Assembly (NCBI GenBank): GCA_026745465.1
Contig: JACYXH010000216.1
Location: 2,708,501-2,772,500 of the forward strand
Length of the DNA: 64,000 nt
Direction of reading: 5' to 3'
Source of the DNA: Lota lota
Lineage: Eukaryota; Chordata; Actinopteri; Gadiformes; Lotidae
Under the pieces are notes generated by a model. It ran no database searches and had not been told where the DNA came from. It worked only from the letters and a program-made list of their open reading frames with translations. Both the position numbers and the translations under genes were made by a program. Below, one piece after another: positions 9,001-34,400 of this stretch; within the stretch, counting starts at the first letter, position 1, and every line of letters begins with the position of its first letter.

Positions 9001-11960
9001 AGCGGTGTATTTTGATGTCCGGGTCCGAGAGAGGGTTAAGCTTCTCGGACACTTACAGTATAACAACCCGTGTGTGGTGCAATTCGCAAAAAGGTTTGCG
9101 TGCCAATGTTGTATCGATACACCGAGGCCAAGTAGCGAATATTCCTCTATATGTTCGATATAAATTAGTGGTTTTGGTTCATGAATGACCAAAAGTCTTA
9201 AAGTAGTGTGTGGTGTAGTAACAGGAAATCGTTCCGGTACCTTCCCAAAGACTGTGGCGTGAGAAGAACGTGGTCTGGTTGATTAAACCGCTGTCTCCGC
9301 TAAATGACGTCACCGTGCCAATGAGGGGGCGGAGTCTCATACTGTCCGACTCAGAATCTCCGCCCTTTTCCTCCCAGGTCTCTAGGACCTTCTCCACCTG
9401 CAACACAGAGCAACAACCCCAGTGACGACCAATAAGGGCTTAAAGCTGCAAGGTGTAAGAGTGAGCCCCTCCCAATAAGTAGACAGGAGATTAAAAAATA
9501 AAAAAAGGAAACAGTGTTCAGTCCACTCTAAACTGGCTGTGCAACAGTGTGACGTGCCCTAGCGTAGCGTGAGTGGGAGGGGTTTTGGGAATGGCGATAG
9601 TAAGCTTCTTGTAAACAAAAAGGGGTACTGGGTGGATAGCATTTTTTTTTTGTAGAATATTTCAGTTATAGGACGATTTTTTTGATAATTATTGAAGTAA
9701 CTATCATCAACTACAGAGATGTCCAGGTAATATCAAGATACGAGCCAGTTGAAATGTTACACATTGCAAGTATGAATACAATGATATCAATACACTTTCA
9801 GTTGAATGACAAAGAGAATAAAGAGAATGAGCTTGACACAGTAAATATTTTCCAAATCAAAACAAGATCCAAAATCTGGATCGATATGGAGAGGGGCTGA
9901 GCAGGATAATGCCAATGGTAATTTCCTTTTGTGACTATTAGCCAGAATCATGAACTTTCAACAAAAAGCATTTGATAGCAATGTTTCATGTATTGTTATT
10001 TTTATTGAATATCGTTATAAATACAATGGTTTTTCACTTTTTGGTACTTATTATTTATGGTTGTTCTTAAGTAATGCCAGTGGACTTCTTGGCAGCTGTC
10101 TCAGTAGGAAAGCGATGATGACCTCAAACACGGGGGATCAGTTTTGACAGTAAAACAAAGTGGTATTGACAGATCTGCCATAAGACTTCTTCCCCTTTGA
10201 GAGGGCCTATTTGACCGTTTTTGTCATGCCAACCCCTGACAGGGCTGGCAGAAACACGAGGTCTTACTGACTAGACCATGAAGATGATGAGGCAAATCCT
10301 GATCCTCAATCTTAAAAAAACAAACAGCTAAATATCCACACAAGAGGGAACATCCACCGCGTACCATCATTAAATTCAGCGAGCCGTTAGTGTGCTCTCA
10401 GACCAAACGACGAATACAGTTGCGAAACCCACTATAACCAAATTACAGCCTCCATTGAATTCTGGGAGGCTGGTCAACATAGACATGGTTGCAACGACTA
10501 AATAATCATGGTAGGCAATATTATGACAGCCACAAAACTATAGCCAAACAAACGACTTGGTAAAACGATAGCCTTGCACAGGCACTATCACCGTATAGCA
10601 CCGTCATGCATATACAACTGTTCTAGAGTTTCGTTTTTCACCTGAAAGGATTGACAAAAGATTGTGTGGCAAGTTGGCCACAGTAGTCGACAAGTAATAC
10701 AAACCTTCTAGTCAAGTATCGCAATCATCTAAATCTAAAATGATTTATTGCTGTTCATTTGGTCAACTTACAACTCAACCACATGCACACTGACATGTCA
10801 AATTGACATACGTAATCAGAAGCTTACAAATCCCATCCTACTGATAAGCAACTCTTACCCAGTTTAATAAAGATAACACACAATCAAGCTACATTCACTA
10901 TGCCATCAGGTGACTTTGAAACATGTCTACTTAGCTTTTCATTTGGTATTTCAGCCACTGGTGTTTAAGGATAACTTAAATATGGTAATATGCCTAAGTT
11001 ATGAGGCATGCAATGTCATTGTAGTATATTAGGAGTCAAAAGGGGAGTCAGTGGGAAAGGCTGTACAGTGTGCTTAAAAACCAACACTTGTGACCAGCGC
11101 ACTGTGGGGGTGTCAAAGAACATTGTACCAAGTGATTGCATCATTTCCAGTAAAATAAAAAACCTGACCTTCTGTATCTTGGCTGACGAAGTGAACATTC
11201 ATGTGCTCAAACGCAACCGAAACTAATCGAAATCGGACCTCACCCTCAGTGCTGTCCAGCCCCCATGGGCCCCGTCGCGGACAGCCAGGCCGTCCACGCT
11301 GTCTCCTACTCGAAGCAGGATGCCGCCCAAAACCTGGGCGCTGGTGAAGTAGACTACGTCGTCTATCATGCCATGGTCCAAGCTGATCTGGGTCACCACG
11401 CTGCTCCGCAGGTGTCGTACCTCCTCCGAACCTGGCGCAAAAAATATATATATATATGAACACGGCAAAGATGTAGGCCTTTAACATTGCCGCAAGCGAA
11501 GAGGACCGTCGCGTTTGCGAACTCGCGGTTCCCCCCATGGAGTGCCCTATTCATGAAAGTTTAAGTATTATCCGATTGTACTTAAAGGAGATAAATTAAC
11601 CCATAATGTACCACTGCGGACAGCTTGGGTCATCCTTTGTATCGACATGCCTTTGGTTTCACAAGAATATACGTTTGTAGTGTACGAGCAACTTTCTGGC
11701 TTTCTGATAAGGGAAGGAATTGATTGCTCCTTCTGTGGTCGCCATGTTGTCTTAGTCGCTTGCGGCTAGGCCCTAACACGGACCGAGGTATGTGTACAGG
11801 CCGTGCACCTGAGCCAAATAACACATTAGGTCTGGACATCTTGAGTAGAAAACGTGTGAAATGTACCCGCCCCAAGGAACATGTCTTGTTGGTTTGAATC
11901 CACCGTCCTCCACAATGGAGATATAATCTTGGCCAGCACACGCTGCACCGTAGACAGCAT
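1..11960 (-). CDS. mov10l1: mov10l1 (RNA helicase MOV10L1), 5' two thirds, 18 exons, cut by left edge
   Basis: MOV10L1 is an SF1 (UPF1-like) RNA helicase that feeds piRNA precursor transcripts to PIWI proteins in germ cells. The coding sequence joins 11960-11867, 11431-11244, 9397-9241, 8467-8355, 8131-7944, 7178-7038, 6636-6271, 5829-5632, 5430-5316, 4585-4408, 3969-3899, 3813-3722, 3068-3013, 2438-2344, 1898-1823, 1569-1388, 873-727 and 29-1. Every junction is GT-AG and all phases agree, giving about 829 residues without a stop. The product follows human MOV10L1 as I remember it: start MLS, WRT near residue 23, GMIDD in exon 2, NKG and CKLAGWD in exons 6-7, LLWLEE and PGLAEGRP in exon 10, Walker A GPPGTGKT at about 754-761, and motif Ia TPSNSAAD. 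The N-terminal match distinguishes it from MOV10. The DEAG motif and helicase C-terminal half lie beyond position 1. Exon boundaries are by eye. Confidence 0.93.
30..726 (-). other. mov10l1 intron 17 with a SINE scrap
   Basis: AT-rich intron. Apart from the tRNA-like SINE fragment at about 425-545 I see no other feature. Confidence 0.6.
425..545 (+). repeat. tRNA-derived SINE fragment
   Basis: A-box-like stretch (agtggctagtgattaggg) and a good B box (GGTTCAAACCC at about 474-484) are followed by CTTGAGCAAAATGCATAACC, a tail pattern shared with other fragments in this window (3585-3713, 30797-30966, 47755-47850). It lacks a clamped acceptor arm, so it is not a tRNA gene. Confidence 0.6.
727..873 (-). 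CDS. mov10l1: mov10l1 coding exon 17, helicase motif Ia
   Basis: Encodes residues 771-819: [20 protein letters not shown], then [13 protein letters not shown] and [11 protein letters not shown] (human [20 protein letters not shown]). Acceptor TCTCCAAG, donor GAG|GTATTG. Confidence 0.92.
1388..1569 (-). CDS. mov10l1: mov10l1 coding exon 16, Walker A exon
   Basis: Encodes residues 710-770 and opens the helicase core: [20 protein letters not shown], then CRPTPYILF and the Walker A motif GPPGTGKT (about 754-761) with TLIETILQ after it. The lysine of GKT is the one needed for ATP binding in this family. Acceptor CCGCTCTGAG after a T-rich tract, donor CAG|GTGCTA. Confidence 0.93.
1823..1898 (-). 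CDS. mov10l1: mov10l1 coding exon 15 (linker exon)
   Basis: A 76-base open exon, residues 685-709, with low-complexity sequence including [20 protein letters not shown]. It is inferred because it has an acceptor (TTGGACACTAG), a donor (AAAG|GTGTTT), the right phase on both sides, and a position matching the variable linker ahead of the helicase core. Sequence conservation alone would not identify it. Confidence 0.7.
2344..2438 (-). CDS. mov10l1: mov10l1 coding exon 14
   Basis: Encodes residues 653-684: [18 protein letters not shown] followed by a charged, weakly conserved segment (human VLFPEEIILQSPQVTGNW). Acceptor ATCTCTAG, donor GAG|GTGAAA. Confidence 0.82.
3013..3068 (-). CDS. mov10l1: mov10l1 coding exon 13
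   Basis: A 56-base exon, residues 634-652: [18 protein letters not shown] (human TSRRCHFALEHVIHLG). Acceptor CATTTCCAG, donor CAGG|GTACAT. The phases fit both neighbours, which supports this short exon. Confidence 0.88.
3171..3260 (+). repeat. tRNA-derived SINE fragment
   Basis: Sequence reading gatagtctagtggttaaag followed by ggttctgggtttaagcccc has the A-box and B-box layout of the other SINE scraps here. It lies in mov10l1 intron 12. Confidence 0.5.
3585..3713 (-). repeat. tRNA-derived SINE fragment
   Basis: On the minus strand: gatagtctggtggttagggt, then a degenerate B box (gggttagatcc) and a tail with GTAGGCACTCTTGAGTAAGA. It is the second SINE in the same intron and faces the other way from the copy at 3171-3260. 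Confidence 0.55.
3722..3813 (-). CDS. mov10l1: mov10l1 coding exon 12
   Basis: Encodes residues 604-633: [18 protein letters not shown], then PLNVEFTYN (human IHEEDVTLKINPEFEQ and MDVEFTYNR). Acceptor GGTCCGTAG, donor AACAG|GTAAGG, ends in phase 2. Confidence 0.9.
3899..3969 (-). CDS. mov10l1: mov10l1 coding exon 11
   Basis: Encodes residues 580-603: [20 protein letters not shown] then YVME. It is separated from exon 12 by an intron of only 85 bases. Acceptor GCTTCCCAG, donor GAG|GTAGAG. Confidence 0.88.
4300..4333 (+). repeat. left arm of inverted repeat around mov10l1 exon 10
   Basis: A 34-base arm starting gtgaatcgattcaat; its reverse complement is found at 4692-4725 with 31 of 34 positions identical by my count. 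It lies in intron 10, 75 bases past the exon 10 donor. Confidence 0.85.
4408..4585 (-). CDS. mov10l1: mov10l1 coding exon 10
   Basis: Encodes residues 521-579 with [16 protein letters not shown] and [16 protein letters not shown], one of the most conserved MOV10-family blocks ahead of the helicase core. The acceptor is TTCCCCAG with a run of 21 C ten bases upstream. Donor ATTG|GTGAGG, ends in phase 1. The exon lies inside a near-perfect inverted repeat. Confidence 0.92.
4597..4617. repeat. G21/C21 homopolymer at the exon 10 acceptor
   Basis: Read on the mov10l1 strand this is a run of 21 C ending ten bases before the exon 10 acceptor AG, so it makes up most of the pyrimidine tract. Confidence 0.9.
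4692..4725 (-). repeat. right arm of inverted repeat around mov10l1 exon 10
   Basis: Partner of the arm at 4300-4333. It lies in intron 9, about 107 bases before the exon 10 acceptor. Related GAATCG-rich scraps occur at about 4073-4110 and 4908-4945, so the arms may derive from a dispersed repeat that landed twice in opposite orientations. Confidence 0.85.
4966..5359 (-). repeat. 80/81-bp minisatellite copying the exon 9 end and splice donor
   Basis: Five units begin at 4966, 5068, 5148, 5229 and 5310 (plus-strand coordinates). Units are 80-81 bases; the first also holds a 22-base internal duplication. The 5310 unit is the true 3' end of mov10l1 exon 9 with its GAG|GTGAGG donor. The other four carry about 44 bases of exon-like sequence followed by intron sequence. 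The donor is intact in units 5068, 5148 and 5229 and altered in 4966. Units 5148 and 5229 have one extra base that brings a TAG into the extended exon 9 frame. Confidence 0.92.
5316..5430 (-). CDS. mov10l1: mov10l1 coding exon 9
   Basis: Encodes residues 482-520: [26 protein letters not shown] and VVQPCLGE (human [23 protein letters not shown]). Acceptor CTCCTCTCAG, donor GAG|GTGAGG. The last 44 or so bases of the exon plus its donor are repeated four more times downstream in the intron (see the minisatellite entry). Confidence 0.88.
5632..5829 (-). CDS. mov10l1: mov10l1 coding exon 8
   Basis: Encodes residues 416-481: [20 protein letters not shown], then [12 protein letters not shown] and [12 protein letters not shown] (human [22 protein letters not shown]). 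Acceptor TGACCCAG, donor TCAAG|GTATAAG, ends in phase 2. Confidence 0.9.
5886..6061. mobile_element. Small MITE-like element in mov10l1 intron 7
   Basis: Ends are near-matching terminal inverted repeats: TTTAAACCTGCACTGT on the left and ACATAGTGTAGGTTTAA on the right (about 13 of 16 paired). It is 176 bases with an AT-rich centre and no coding capacity. The family was not recognised. Confidence 0.5.
6271..6636 (-). CDS. mov10l1: mov10l1 coding exon 7 (acidic linker exon)
   Basis: The largest visible exon, residues 294-415. It opens with [18 protein letters not shown], followed by about 75 residues of low-complexity Ser/Thr/Gly/Glu-rich sequence with no family conservation, and closes with [14 protein letters not shown]. 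The same layout, a conserved CKLAGWD block then a variable linker, is seen in human MOV10L1. Acceptor TCCAACAG, donor CTAA|GTAAGT. Confidence 0.9.
7038..7178 (-). CDS. mov10l1: mov10l1 coding exon 6
   Basis: Encodes residues 247-293, with [19 protein letters not shown] (human THFGTLKEGRSKTMVIWI). Acceptor CTCTGACAG, donor CCA|GTAAGTA. Confidence 0.9.
7179..7943 (-). other. mov10l1 intron 5, no feature seen
   Basis: AT-rich single-copy-looking sequence with no open frame, repeat or motif that I can support. Confidence 0.5.
7944..8131 (-). CDS. mov10l1: mov10l1 coding exon 5
   Basis: Encodes residues 185-246, beginning [15 protein letters not shown], then [28 protein letters not shown] and WRALCMAP. 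It is one of the best matching blocks to human MOV10L1. Acceptor TCTCCACAG, donor CCAG|GTCAGC, ends in phase 2. Confidence 0.93.
8236..8285 (-). repeat. B-box-like SINE scrap
   Basis: The minus strand has CCCGTTCGATCCCTGGC, a near consensus tRNA B box, inside mov10l1 intron 4. There is too little flanking structure to name a family or call a tRNA. Confidence 0.35.
8355..8467 (-). CDS. mov10l1: mov10l1 coding exon 4
   Basis: Encodes residues 147-184, including [12 protein letters not shown] and PLRYQRLDK (human KGDWVEAEYRI and PLRYKRVDK). Acceptor ACTGGTTAG, donor AAG|GTAATA. Confidence 0.9.
8721..8800 (+). repeat. Dispersed fish repeat end in mov10l1 intron 3
   Basis: The phrase GTGCAGCGTGTAGAATTTAG followed by TGGCATCTAGCGGT is one I recall as the recurrent end of an abundant repeat in spiny-rayed fish genomes. 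A related scrap (cttaaagctgcaaggtgtaa) is at about 9438. The far boundary is not defined. Confidence 0.4.
9241..9397 (-). CDS. mov10l1: mov10l1 coding exon 3
   Basis: Encodes residues 95-146, starting [11 protein letters not shown] and continuing [20 protein letters not shown], the second repeat of the N-terminal domain (human CISQTTYFS). Acceptor TGTTGCAG, donor GAAG|GTACCG, ends in phase 1. Confidence 0.9.
9398..11243 (-). other. mov10l1 intron 2, largest intron of this gene here
   Basis: 1.85 kb of AT-rich sequence. Apart from the repeat scrap near 9438-9480 I see no open frame, tandem repeat or mobile element. Confidence 0.5.
11244..11431 (-). CDS. mov10l1: mov10l1 coding exon 2
   Basis: Encodes residues 32-94 of the N-terminal domain, with the conserved block [12 protein letters not shown] followed by ILLRVGDSV and ending TALR. 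Acceptor TGCGCCAG, donor AGG|GTGAGG. An (AT)n run sits about 10 bases before the acceptor. Confidence 0.9.
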
Positions 11961-11975
11961 CTCTCTCCAACTCAG
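11867..11975 (-). CDS. mov10l1: mov10l1 first coding exon (CDS 11867-11960)
   Basis: Contains the start codon at 11960-11958 in the context gagagATGctg. Encodes residues 1-31, beginning [12 protein letters not shown] and including WRTVDS, matching the family N-terminus (MLS...WRT.D). A strong acceptor (pyrimidine tract then TTTTAG) ends at 11976, so 15 bases of 5' UTR are spliced to a non-coding exon further upstream. The donor is GCGG|GTACAT and the exon ends in phase 1. Confidence 0.85.
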
Positions 11976-12420
11976 CTAAAAGGGGAAAATTACAACATTC
12001 ATTTGAGTGTCTGCATCCAACTATTTGTGCACACACGCACTATAGGAAACAGGTGGTGGTTTTAGATGGACAAATAAAACAACTATAATGGCCTACTGTG
12101 CGGGTTATCAAGAACTAGCAAGGCCAAAACAGCTGACGTTAGCCAAGAAATTAATTGGCGAATAGATTGATGAGTCGATATACGGCAACGCAGGCTCTGG
12201 CGTCACATTTTGACTGCCTTTTTACTACCACCTTGAATTTACCTTTGGCGTCCCACTAATAGGCAATATAAATACACTTTCTTCGCTGTGAAAGCTGCTG
12301 CTCAGGTCGGAGTTTAACGTGACCTGCGAAACAGTTCACGTGCGCTGCTCGTCATTCTTGACCCGGCGGTGACCCCAGCAACCCCCTACGCGTCCAACAA
12401 ACGTTCACCCCGATCTGGTG
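11976..12420 (-). promoter_or_regulatory. Putative mov10l1 upstream/promoter region
   Basis: The first coding exon has an acceptor, so transcription starts upstream, probably in the moderately GC-richer stretch at 12250-12420. That stretch has a CACGTG E-box (12337-12342) directly beside an AACTG Myb-type core (minus strand, about 12332-12336). A-MYB drives MOV10L1 in mammalian testis; whether this site is used is inference. No TATA box was recognised. Confidence 0.35.
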
Positions 12421-15400
12421 TTATTCGTCGATGTGTAAACTTGTGATATAGTATAATTGTTTTTTATTTATTTTTTATTTGCATAAAAATAAAAATAATC
12501 TATATGAAGAATGAATGAGTTGCAATCGTCACGGCAAACGTTCATGGCCAACACTTAACCGGAAATCATATTGCATTTTACAGGCCTATGTTACTATATT
12601 CAAATAAAATATAATAAAAATAATATGTTTTTCTTATATTTAATTTGAATATAATACAATTTCATTATTTTTGATTACATGATCCTCTGGCATGTATGGG
12701 CTGCCAATTCCTAGGTCTTGGCCTTAGATGGCCTGATGAAAACTCATTAGAGCTCTAATGCACTTTGGATCAGTGTCTGCCTGAGGAGCTCAGGCTTACA
12801 AACTCAATTACCCATTATTATTTCACTTCATAAGACATAATCGTGTAGAAATGCTTTCACTGTCTTGCCAGTCAGGGATTAGCATAGGAATATTATATTA
12901 CCTTTCCAATATAGAGCTATGTATTGCACTGCTATTGAGGCCCTTTCAGAGTATTTCTTCCCTGTTTGCTTTTTTTAAGCGGTGTGAACTTTTGAAAGTG
13001 ACTATATAGATACAATGTTTATTTATTTATTTTAATGGTCTTTCAAGTATTAATTAGCTGAAGCAGTGTCAGCATGTCATAGTCCGGAAATAAAACAGAA
13101 ACCATAGAGCAACAGTGCTTAATTTGTTAAGCAAGTGTTTGATAAGACATTCAAAGCGATGAAACAATTATGACGGAGATAGGGAATATAATAGACTTCA
13201 TGGCACACTAAATGAGTTAGTGATTACACGGATCACAGAATAGAGTCAGGTTAATAAAGGCTTGCAGCATACAATTCCTTTTCTTATCTTTTTCCTTTTT
13301 TATTACAGCATTTTATCTTTTTTTTAATCCATAACAATATATCAAAGCTGTCCTTAGGTAGCACTAGAATCGCATACATGCCTATTGTAATCTGATATTA
13401 TAATATATATTGACATCAAATTGATTTCTGTAAGCACAATACGTTCGGTTAGGATCTGTTACAAATGGTCCTATTGGTTTTTCCATCTATTTAGGTGTGG
13501 TTCCTTTGGAAAGGGGATGTGTGGCCTCAACAGCTGTGGATTCTGAGCCATTATCCTCAGGGGAAGGTTTACCCAGGAGGTCAATAATGAAAACCTGTTT
13601 AACAACACCTTGGTACACGGAAAGAGAAACTAGAAAAAGAGGCAGAAATTCACATCTGGAAGCCAAACAAGTACAAACATATAGTCTCCATGGCTGCTCG
13701 TACATTCTGCTACATTTACAGTAGTGAATTGATGAGTTGAGGGACTGCTGACGTGATATAGTTGAGACATAGCATGAAATGTTTCTTCATTCATCAGCAG
13801 CAGTTCTTTACAGTGTGAGCAACCCAAACCTCATCCTGACCTGTACTCTTGCCTTATACTATTCTGATAAGGTTTTTGTTGCAGGCTGAGCCAGCTGGCC
13901 CTTTGGCAATGCTTGTTGCCAAGTTTGAATATCGTTTTTTTCATTTTGAATGCATGGCCACTCAAAAGTGAAATGAACAGAGATTAGTTTATCTGTGTGA
14001 AACATAGGCCTTTACAACTTTGGCAATGTTTTTATTTTCAACAATTTGGCAGTTGTATTTTATTGCTATTAGAATTCAAGATGTATAGGCTGTTTGTATT
14101 CCATATTGATTTAGCTAATGTTGCTAAGGCATTGGCTATCCATTTGTAATACAACGTACATATCATATATATATATATATGATTTATTTGTATTCTTATT
14201 TTATAAATTAATTGCATGAATAATGACACTTGGTACGAGTAGGCCTATCCCTGCATTAACGTTTAGCATGCATAAAAAAAACTTAAAACGTCATGACTTT
14301 GATCCACACTGTCATTTCTTTTGTTGAAAACATACCTTTTTATTTTGGATGGAATTGCACCACATTTATTATCCTACTCAAAGTGGATTCTTTATCCAAT
14401 CCGAATGACGTGCCTTTCAGAGATTTCAGCAAATAGCATACGATTATTCTTAGCTGTTCTGACCACTGGTTCTGACTGTATGTGAGCCATTAATAATTGC
14501 TGGCTCACCCACTGACCACAAATGTGCTTTACTTTTTGGCAGTGGATCTTCTAGGGCTCTGTGCAAGAACAACTGGAACTGATCAGGTGGATGATACGTT
14601 TAAGTATTGATATGTCCTGCTATATTTGGCTTTCCTTTCCTTTGATGTGAAAATGTGTCGACTAGAGTTTGTCCTTGCCTTATTGATTCCGATGCTCCGA
14701 TATTTTACATTTCAGTCATGTCTCCACAAGGGGGCAGTGGTGTCACTATAACTGTACACACGACCCAGTCCGACAGTTACAGTCTGCTATTGCCATCGAG
14801 TGCAAATAAGGCCATTCGATTTGCATCCCCGATACTGTCGTCTCTATAACTGGGTATTAAACGTACCATATTCAAAGAAAACAAATGCCACACCGGTTTT
14901 AAATGTATACCAACTGTCATTGACATCACAGAGAAAACAGATGTTCAAGATCAGCTATATGTTTGATGTAAACGGGCCTACGCGGGCAAGTGTAGGCCTA
15001 CAGTGTCGATACCATCTGATCCCCGGAGCTGGGTTGCATCAGGTCATCTCAAAGGGGCGCCTGGAGCTCATATTTCAATAACATTAGTCAAGACAAATAA
15101 AACTGTGTCATTAGGACTTTCAGACAGGCTGGCATGGTGCCGCTTAATCTATTGTCAGATGTTTTGAAACCCATTTTTTTCTATTTGCTATTCTCAATTC
15201 AGAAAAATCTGATTAGTTGAGTTTCATCTGTATTGAACCATGGTTGTTCCATGCAAAACAGTGAAAACCCACATGGAATTCAAGACATTAGCTTGGCCCG
15301 TAGAAGGCTACAGTGTAGCCCACAGCAAAATGAGATTAATTAGATAATCCATCGGAGACTCAGAGATTTCTGCATTCCTTGCTATTATGAGGACCAGATG

Positions 15401-15590
15401 CAAATGTGAATTCATGTATATAAAACACCGACACACACTGCTGGGGACCAGGCGATCTAACGTTGCGATACAGGCGCTTTTTGTTCACATATAGGGTTAG
15501 TCATGTTCTGTTGTATGGGATTGGAATAGCCTTGTTTTAGTGATCATCAATGCAGTGATTACAGGAACCATGCTCAGCAGTCCACTGTGT
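12421..15590. other. Intergenic, AT-rich, between the two genes
   Basis: About 3.2 kb with no supported gene. It holds short A/T runs and an (AT)n stretch near 14167-14181. Nothing else recognised. Confidence 0.6.
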
Positions 15591-15599
15591 GTGGAGAAA

Positions 15600-15790
15600 G
15601 AGAGAGACAGAGCGAGAGAGACAGAGACACAGAGAGAGAGAGAGAGAGCGCAATAAGAATATTTTTGTATTCAATTGTTATTGCTTTCATATTTATTTTT
15701 ATCAAATGTTTCTGTTTTACTTAGTGTGCTTTATGCACATTTTGTATGCCAATTAAGCTCTTTGATTTCGAGGGAGAGGGACAGAGAAAG

Positions 15791-15844
<54 letters not shown>

Positions 15845-15935
15845 AGAGAAGGGGGGAGCGAGAGAGAGACTGAGCGAGAGAGAGGGGGGGAGAGAGAGAG
15901 AAAGAGAAAGAGAAAGAGAGAAGGAGGATGTGTCC
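15600..15935. repeat. (GA)n-rich purine tract upstream of nuak1
   Basis: (GA)n with interruptions at 15600-15650 and again, longer, at 15785-15935. The second part ends just before the GC-richer block taken as the nuak1 5' region. Confidence 0.9.
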
Positions 15936-16290
15936 AGTAACTCCGCCTCCGGACTCGGATCATCTCGCATTCCTTATTCGCAGCAGCCCCTTGCGCACTA
16001 GAGACTAGAGAGACAGAGAGAGGAGAAGAAGAAGAAGAAGAAGAAGAAGAAGGGAGAGAAGGAGCGTAAAACGACCATGGCAACATTCAGAACGTCTCCC
16101 GTTGAGCTATCCGACCACAGCGCATCTCTAGCGTCGATTTGGGCATGGGGCACTGGCGCAGCGGAGAGAGTCCAGATGAGTGACGCGACACCTGGGCTGT
16201 GGACAAAATGAGGGTCATCTTCATCCACAACGCCGGTTTCGTCGCTGCTTTCTCGGGAGGCAATGACGCTGAGGGTTTGGCCTTTTAGTT
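15936..16290 (+). promoter_or_regulatory. Putative nuak1 promoter / non-coding first exon
   Basis: A GC-richer, CpG-containing block starts with CTCCGCCTCC (GC box) and contains a (GAA)n stretch at about 16024-16052. A good donor, GTGAGT, lies at 16291. An acceptor-like TTTTAACAG lies at 16859-16867, ahead of the nuak1 start. A spliced 5' UTR exon is therefore plausible but is not demonstrated; the leader could equally be unspliced. Confidence 0.35.
16077..16211 (+). CDS. Candidate upstream ORF (44 codons) in nuak1 leader
   Basis: An ATG in a near-ideal Kozak context (GACCATGG) opens 44 codons beginning MATFRTSPVELSDHSA and stopping at 16209-16211. A second short frame starts at 16208 overlapping that stop and ends at about 16285. 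Both would lie in the nuak1 5' leader if transcription starts near 15.95 kb. No homology is recognised, so this could be chance. Confidence 0.25.
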   Translation: MATFRTSPVELSDHSASLASIWAWGTGAAERVQMSDATPGLWTK

Positions 16291-16899
16291 GTGAGTTAAT
16301 ATGATGTTGGCAGCGTTTAGACGACAGACAATGTGAACGACCAATGAAACAACGACAGACTACGAGATTACGCCAGACCACTAACGAATTCTATAGATGG
16401 ATCGTTATTTTGTTATTGTACTTATATATTGCTGTTAAAAGCTCTCTATTGTCCGCATACATAATTACCTATATATTATTTTAGAAAGCAAAAGTTCAGA
16501 AGTTGACATGCGGTGTCTTATTCTGAAAACATATGAGTCTACAGTATAGTCGTAGACCCTTTATGACTATGAATTATGTTATTATATACCAGAATGATAA
16601 TGCCCGTCTGATGGCTATTTGCAGTTAATCTGACAGTAGACGGACTATACAGCGCTATTGATATGAAAAGTTTGGCAACAATGTTTTTACTCCAAGTATG
16701 ACCGAACCAAATTATCATTCAAGACAATCTGGAAATAACACTTTCCACTAATATATTATCTAGTACGCATTATTCTTTTGTATTTATTTATTTATTAAAA
16801 CTATTACTAGGCCTATAAGTATTATATTATCGTTTTAAAAACTAGTTAGTTTGAGCTATTTTAACAGTGGGATGTTAGAGTGAATACTTCCCTATCGAG

Positions 16900-34263
<17,364 letters not shown>

Positions 34264-34282
34264 CCGCTGGGTGGCACGCAGA

Positions 34283-34332
<50 letters not shown>

Positions 34333-34365
34333 GCGTGTGCATGTGTGTGTGTGTGTGTGTCTGTG

Positions 34366-34400
<35 letters not shown>

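Noticed and set aside
1388-11960. MOV10 rather than MOV10L1
   Set aside because: The N-terminal exons (GMIDD, QTTFF, KGDWV, CKLAGWD) match MOV10L1-specific sequence that MOV10 lacks, as I recall it.
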